From assembly GCA_964017045.1 (NCBI GenBank), contig OZ024802.1, positions 11,420,435 through 11,484,434 on the forward strand: a DNA stretch of 64,000 bases. The letters run 5' to 3'. Under the pieces are notes generated by a model. It ran no database searches. It was not told where the DNA came from and was given only the letters and a program-made list of their open reading frames with translations. Positions 58,624-64,000 of the stretch are shown here, piece by piece. The translations under genes were made by a program, and so were the position numbers. The stretch comes from Omphiscola glabra (Eukaryota; Mollusca; Gastropoda; Lymnaeidae). Position 1 is the stretch's first letter, and every line of letters starts with the position of its first letter.

Positions 58624-58840
58624 ATCCGTAAATTTGTTTGAAAGAAATTTCGACAACGGAAAATTGATCGACGGAAAATTGAACGAACGGATATTTGGTC
58701 GAATTATTTTTTTAGTTCACACGTTAACATTTTGCGTAAATTGTTTTCTTGAACGCATTTATTTTGTTTTACTATATCGTTCAACCAAAAACAAATTTGA
58801 CGAACATTTTAACTTGTGAACTGAAATGAATGTAGGCTAC
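58624..58840. mobile_element. Palindromic GATCGAA family, copy 2 (right side truncated)
   Basis: Left end TATCCGTAAATTTGTTTGAAAG, with CGGAAAATTGATCGACGG subterminal units, TTAGTTCACACGTTA, and a central stem of weaker pairing. The right arm after TTGTGAACTGAAATG is missing, so the copy is truncated. Core order matches copy 1 at 10990-11264. Confidence 0.8.
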
Positions 58841-59085
58841 TGCACGTGTTGACATCATCATCAATCCTTGTCCTTGTGAACTGACTCTAACGCACTTTAA
58901 AAAAAATAAAAATTTTAATGTGTTTATATTTAAAACACATTTTTTTTTAAAATATATATATATATTTTACCCAAATTTTTTTTTAACTACACCCGGCAAA
59001 ATTAAAATTGCTTAAAAGGGATGCGTTTAATTTTCAATAATATTACCCAAAACCCAAAGGCCTAAAACTAGTGGCCACCAAAGAA
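58841..59085. other. Unique AT-rich sequence
   Basis: T and TA runs only. Confidence 0.5.
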
Positions 59086-59402
59086 GCGTACCCGGAATTT
59101 TTTTTGAAAGGAAAATTGATCGACGGAAGTTTGGTTAAACGGAAATTTGTCCGACCGGAAGTTTGGTCGAACGGAACGAACAGAAATTTGATCGAACGGA
59201 AGTTTGGTCGAATTTTGTTTAGTTAGTTTTTGTGTGTGTGTGTGTAAATTAACGGTTTCTAATGGTCTTTTCACACGATCAAGTTTTCGTCAAATTTCTT
59301 TTTCAACCCAATATATAATAGTAGGCCTAAAACAAAATAATGAGTTCAAATAGAAATTTGACGCAAAATTTGAAGACAGTTTGATTCGTGTGAACTGAGC
59401 AT
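59086..59402. mobile_element. Palindromic GATCGAA family, copy 3
   Basis: Left side with CGTACCCGGAATTTT and an expanded set of GGAAGTTTGGTCGAACGGAA-type units (about five). A TGTGTGTG insertion and CACACGATCAAGTTTTCGTC follow, then CAAATTTCTTTTT paired with AGAAATTTGACGCAAAATTT. The right subterminal repeats are absent. Compared with copy 1, the number of 14-16-bp subterminal units differs. Confidence 0.8.
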
Positions 59403-59591
59403 AAGACAAGACCGAGAAGAGTTTCGAGTGAGAAATTTTGAAAATCTATTTATCCTAAATTTTTATTTTATTTTATTTTGTATGTTGTTCTTCTATAATT
59501 ATAAAAAAAAGTTGATCAAATATCATTTATATTTACCTTTTCCTTGTCAAAAGGTATTTAGTTTTTTACTATACATCTAACATGCCGCAAC

Positions 59592-59757
59592 CAGTGGCGT
59601 AGCGAGGGGGAAGCAAGGGGGCATCATGCCCCGGGCGCTACTCACAAAGGGGCGCCAAATGGTATATTTTACATATAATATTGTATGTTTTCGAATAGGG
59701 GGGGGGCGCTAAAAAGGTATTGTGCCCCGGGCGCGAGTTAAGCTCGCTACGCCACTG
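59592..59757 (+). mobile_element. hAT-type MITE, family A, copy 2
   Basis: 166 bp, with ends CAGTGGCGTAGCGAG and CTCGCTACGCCACTG (perfect 15-bp inverted repeat). GCCGCAAC is duplicated exactly on both sides. The interior, with GGCGCCAAATGGTATATTTT and ACATATAATATTGTATG, matches the reverse complement of 17091-17258 nearly base for base apart from poly-G length. Confidence 0.96.
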
Positions 59758-60973
59758 GCCGCAACAGCTTGACTGGATTTATTAAAAATTTGAAAAGAAA
59801 CACTTATTAATAAAAAATTTAAAGGTTATACATACCCTCACTTAGGCCTACTTACTCATTTAAAATCTTACTTGCATGACATTATAAAAATATCAGATGA
59901 TATATCAGTATCAGTAGTAGTAGTACAATAATAAAGAACACGATACCCAAACCAGGGCCAATTACAATTAATAATTTTTATAATTGTAATAATGAAATAC
60001 AAAATCAAAAAGAAATAAAATTAAAGCTATTGACTTACAGAACAATGATTGGCTTGTACCGGTACAACGTTGAAGAAGATACGGTATTGCAAAAGTGTAC
60101 ACTGATGAAAAGAAATCTACACGCACAAAGCAAATGTTAGTTAACAGAACTCTGTCTCGTAAAGCAAAAATATCTCGTGATAAATGATAGCCAAGAATCT
60201 CTTGTTTGCCACCTTTTATAATCTGTTTTATAGATATTTCTAGAACGGCCTTACACAGTGTTTTCCTTTCCAGTGTTCTCCAGATTTTTCTACAGAATTA
60301 TAAGGATACAGACTATTAATTTTATTTGGTTGTAAACAAGGTCAAGAGAGACCATTTTTAGCTAGCCACAACCTAAATGCGGTTCCGAGCTTGGTGTCAG
60401 CTAGAGTTCATTCCCGAGGGAAAGATGACGTAAACATGTCGTCTACATAGCAAAACTTTCATGTAACATCTTACCTATCTTAATTTGTGAGAGGAAAAAT
60501 CCTGCACAGTTATTGTTATATGCAAAATAATATTTATAAAATTGATCTTAATTTTAGTTTTAGCATAAATAATTTGTAATCTTTACCATTAACTTTGACA
60601 ATAATGATAACTTACTTATTTGACATGCCGCTAAAAAGTTGAGCCTCAGAGCTGAAAGTTTAGCTGATGAATAAATATTACTAATTAACTTTTTACAAGT
60701 TATCTTTACCAGCCCTTTCTCATTCCTTCCTTTTCCAAAACAAGATAAAAAGGAAAGTAATTTTTTTTTTTTTTTTTCCAAAACAAGATAAAAAGGAAAG
60801 TGATTTTTTAAAGTATATTGCTCTTTTTTTATTTTCTTTTGTTGTTAGTACAGAATTGTTTTATGTTATTAGTTAATAAAACATTAGGCATACGTTTTTC
60901 AATTTATTTTGTCAGATATTATTTGGCACTTCATGTGTTTTATCTAAAGATATGTTTGTGTCTTCCTGCTCAC
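59758..60973. other. Unique AT-rich sequence with one duplicated segment
   Basis: CCAAAACAAGATAAAAAGGA plus AAGT occurs twice (about 60733 and 60779) separated by a poly-T run of about 18. No gene was recognised. Confidence 0.5.
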
Positions 60974-61033
60974 CCTGGCACTGCACACCATATCTGTGGT
61001 TGCAGGCATCGCTGGTTACGAACTGCACAGGTC
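60974..61033 (-). CDS. Candidate 60-nt exon encoding part of an EGF-like repeat
   Basis: The minus strand shows an acceptor-like ATGGCACAG, a 60-nt open segment, and a donor GTGAGCAGG. Read in phase 1-1 it gives PVQFVTSDACNHRYGVQCQ. The C-x4-YG-x2-C spacing with an aromatic-glycine pair is typical of the C-terminal half of EGF or laminin-type EGF repeats in multi-EGF extracellular proteins. Phase 1-1 symmetrical exons are also typical of such modules. The flanks are AT-rich and intron-like, and no neighbouring exon was found within the window. The other two frames are less coherent. Host gene unknown. A chance open segment cannot be excluded. Confidence 0.4.
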
Positions 61034-62883
61034 CTGTGCCATAGAGTATAAATAGGATTTAAGTCTGAGAATTAGGATCATGTAAAATGCCCACCATCTA
61101 ACAGTTAAAATGAAAAAGGTTAAATGGAAGTATTAAACTGTACTTAAGGACATACATTACACTTGACTGTAGTGTTAGATTGAACATGGATTTTTAAAGT
61201 CAGTTATACATTGAACTTAAAAAAACATTATTTTATGAGGTTGTCACAAAAACCTATTCTTAAACATTTTAATATAAAAAATTAGCCCATTTTCGCAAAA
61301 TATCAACTGAGACCAAAAGTCCATTTTCTACATTTTAAAAAATCACCACAAAAAAAAAAAAAAAAAAAATAGAAAAAAATCATGCGAAAGGAAATTTAAA
61401 TTCTGTTACTGTAAAAATAATAGACGAAGTTGAAATTAGCCTAATATTTTTTCATTCATCTGATTTTAGTCTAGGTTATTCAAATGTGTGTACACACTGC
61501 GAAAATTAAGTAAGGTTTTGATTTACATTTGGATAAATCCAAATTTACCATTACAGAGTATCGCTTAGATTTAAACTTTTTTTTAAGAACATGGATTTTT
61601 TTAATTGGAATTTTTTATTTGAAACTTACTGGTTCACAGTGTAGCCTACAATATTTGCACAATAACACACTTTGAATTGTAATTGTCTTCTTCTGTTAAT
61701 TGAATGGTTTAATTTTGGAAAAATGGTAAAGGGATCTTTATCAACTGTATAAGACATTCAGTATCAGTCTGTGTTTCAACAAATACATATAATTCATCAT
61801 TACCTGAGACAATTTAGGCTTGTGATAAAATTTGTGATTAACTTTTTTTTACTGAATCTTACAAATTTATTGACTAAACTTTGTCAATAATCATTAATCT
61901 TTAAATAAATCAAGAAGAAAATATTGATTTTCTTGATGGGAGGTTATTTCAGAAACTTAAGTGAAAATGAATGTGATATGCTCATACATAAAAACGTACT
62001 ATATTTTCCCATTCAAGTCAAAAACGACCCAAAGGCCTGATTTATATCACCATTGTTATTTGTTATTTTTTGTTTCTCATTATGCTGAGCCAAAACTCCT
62101 ATTGTAAATGTTTGACAGATGACTCTTGTTATTAGTTAATATTAGATCTCAGGCCAACTAAATACCAATTTAAAACCAGGCTCTGAGGACACCATTTGAA
62201 TCCTTTCAAAACAGTTTCACAAAAAAAGAAGAAAGATACACTATTTTCTTTAGACTAGTTGAACAAGGATTCTCTTTAGACTAGATAAACATGGGTTTTC
62301 TTTAGAATTATAATTTAACATTTAAAACACATAAGCAAGATGAAAAGCACCTTTATCAATGTCAAAAAAAGTTACAATAAATTAAGGTCACATCACACAT
62401 TGTTTTATAGATTGATTTTAGAAAAGAGTATACAAAAGTGACACTTCCTTCCTTGACAAGATATAAGTTTGTATAAACAATAATTCCAGACAACTTAATA
62501 AAATTACTTCCTGTCCTAAAAATAGCAGCTTCCTTTTTATTATCATGAATGTAGTTCTCATCCTATGTCAGACTATTTTACATCTGTATTGTCAAAGAGG
62601 CCATAAATTATAAAGTTACACTAATCACAAATATTAATAATACGCCTACCTAGTTAAGCATCACTTAATCAACTTTACAATGTCAAGATTATCCCTTCCT
62701 TATAAAAAATAGCAGTGCTCACAGACAAAGTAAAGAAACCAATTATGTGGTGATTATTGTTTTATTTAATTAAATGTCACAAATTATTTGGCAATATTAT
62801 GTGCTTATCAACGTAAATAGTCCTTAGCCTGAATATGGGTATCAAAAGAATTGACAAAGTGGGTTAGACTTTCTATTGAATCT
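61034..62883. other. Unique AT-rich sequence, intron-like
   Basis: No gene or tandem repeat was recognised over about 1.85 kb, the longest repeat-free stretch in the window. Poly-A of about 21 near 61349. Confidence 0.5.
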
Positions 62884-63960
62884 TTATATTGTTTTCTTCC
62901 CGAAGGAGGCTTTCTGGCCATTTATGAACTGTTCAATATGTAGTTCGTTCAAACTTTGCTTACGTTTATTGACTCTTATAAATGTACACATTTTGGGGTG
63001 ATCAGTGCAAACGTGGCTCTGAAACCTCCTCTGCCCAACCTTCAAGAGCAATGTTGTCTTTTGGCAAATCTTGTCGACTCGCCTCAAAGCAGTTGCTCCT
63101 TGTGACATATGAAGGAGAAATCGGGGGCGGTGGACGGTGACTATATGATTAGGTCATCGGATCCATGGTTCAGGGGGTTAGATATTTCTGCTGTAAAATA
63201 ACTGAAAGTACTCTACCGCGTGTTGTGTAGGCAGGAGGAGCCAATGCTCAAGTAGACAACATTCGTATTCTTAATGCAAATTCTGGGTCAGAGTTAAAAT
63301 TTAGCTTCAAGCCATTTGTTTGCAAATTTCTTTAGATAATCTGGTGGAAGTGAAAAAAGCATTCTCGAATAATTGTTAGAGGAAACTCGATATTTATAAC
63401 ATTTACCATTGCAAGCTCAAAGTCTGTGAGAATAATTATATAAGGATTGCAAGTAGGCTCCAAGTCTTTGATAGCTTTTAAAAGCTATATAATATAACAT
63501 TGCACAGTTTTGTTTGGAAAACGTGCATAAACTTATGGCACAGCATTGTGTTCACGTAAGTAAGCCATGGATTGTATACAATTGTTCAAATAAAGGTGGT
63601 ACCATTTTAAAAGTACCATCTGCATACCAGGTTTTTTTTTAGCTTGAAAGTAAACGCATATTATTCCTTGTTGAAAATATCAAAATTCTAAGAAGAAATA
63701 TATTCAATGATGAATCTGATGTCCCTCTTATGAGAAATAATAGTTTGACCCAACTGTCTTTTAATAAATGATTTATTATGTTTTTTTTTAATAGTTTTAA
63801 CTGAAGGGAGTTGATCTTTCGTGGCCAGAGTTAAATTCAATGAAGCTTTAGACAAAATATGAGTAGATTCATATGTAGTTACAGCATCACTTTTAATATT
63901 TTTCATTATTATATTTACTTCAGTTTGGAAGCTATCAGCTGCATGATTATGTTCTTAGCT
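62884..63960 (-). pseudogene. Decayed MULE (Mutator-like) transposase, possibly FLYWCH-type
   Basis: Segments of one protein lie in the correct order on the minus strand. (1) EHNHAAD at about 63957-63937, the HxH end of a FLYWCH/WRKY-like zinc-binding region, in a different frame from a 72-codon block 63906-63688 with LATKDQLPSVKTIKK. (2) WYADGTFKMVPPLFEQLYTI near 63629-63570, which carries the first catalytic Asp (63618-63620). (3) ILTDFELAMVNV near 63436-63400, with the second Asp. (4) ECFFHFHQ near 63363-63340, the C-x-x-H-type motif. (5) DPEFALRIRML near 63290-63258. (6) LPKDNIALEGWA and, after a frameshift, RRFQSHVCTDHPKM to the stop at 62884. This order is that of MULE transposases. In-frame stops follow HFHQII and RMLST, and at least three frameshifts separate the blocks, so it is inactive. 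The N-terminus probably lies beyond the right edge. Confidence 0.85.
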
Positions 63961-64000
63961 TTGTTTACTTATAGAACTCATAGCAGTTATAATTCGATAT

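Overview
This looks like a non-coding, repeat-dominated window from an animal nuclear genome. I infer a mollusc, most likely a gastropod. The inference rests on four short hAT elements that look like the SPIN family (which I recall being reported from the pond snail Lymnaea stagnalis, among scattered other animals), on non-LTR retrotransposon tails of a kind common in molluscs, on very many minisatellites, and on split, intron-rich coding hints. The species cannot be fixed from sequence alone. No bacterial operon, rRNA, tRNA or CRISPR array was seen.

Layout. Bases 1-5900: a 28-bp minisatellite that runs off the left edge, a 38/46-bp array, a 23-bp array and a 47-bp array. Bases 6400-9500: a retrotransposon tail, SPIN-like copy 1, then three arrays of 21, 21 and 42 bp. 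Bases 9700-14600: arrays of 43, about 45, 53, 45 and 28 bp, enclosing a large palindromic MITE-like element and a hAT MITE. Bases 14700-24700: SPIN-like copies 2 and 3, hAT MITEs, a telomere-like GGTTAG tract, G-rich arrays and a 1.8-kb 14/15-bp array. Bases 25050-31970: one 6.9-kb minisatellite built on a 16-bp unit, with a higher-order repeat of about 1.2 kb. Bases 32000-46500: many 12- to 50-bp arrays, SPIN-like copy 4, and a 13-bp satellite that has absorbed a hAT MITE and a retrotransposon fragment. Bases 46500-58200: more arrays, decayed hAT ends and a CTAACC telomere-like tract. Bases 58600-60000: two more copies of the palindromic family and a hAT MITE with perfect duplications. Bases 60900-64000: a candidate 60-nt EGF-like exon on the minus strand and a decayed MULE (Mutator) transposase.

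Genes. There is no intact gene that I can defend. The best coding evidence is the MULE transposase relic (62884-63960, minus), two non-LTR reverse-transcriptase ends (6424-6797 and 45784-46350, both minus) and two tentative host exons (60974-61033 and 55880-55937, both minus). Nearly all other long open frames lie inside tandem repeats and are by-products of a repeat unit that lacks stop codons.

The main story is repeat biology: eleven or more hAT-type MITE copies or ends with 8-bp duplications, a three-copy palindromic family that may be undescribed, many minisatellites, and an excess of long poly-G/poly-C runs.
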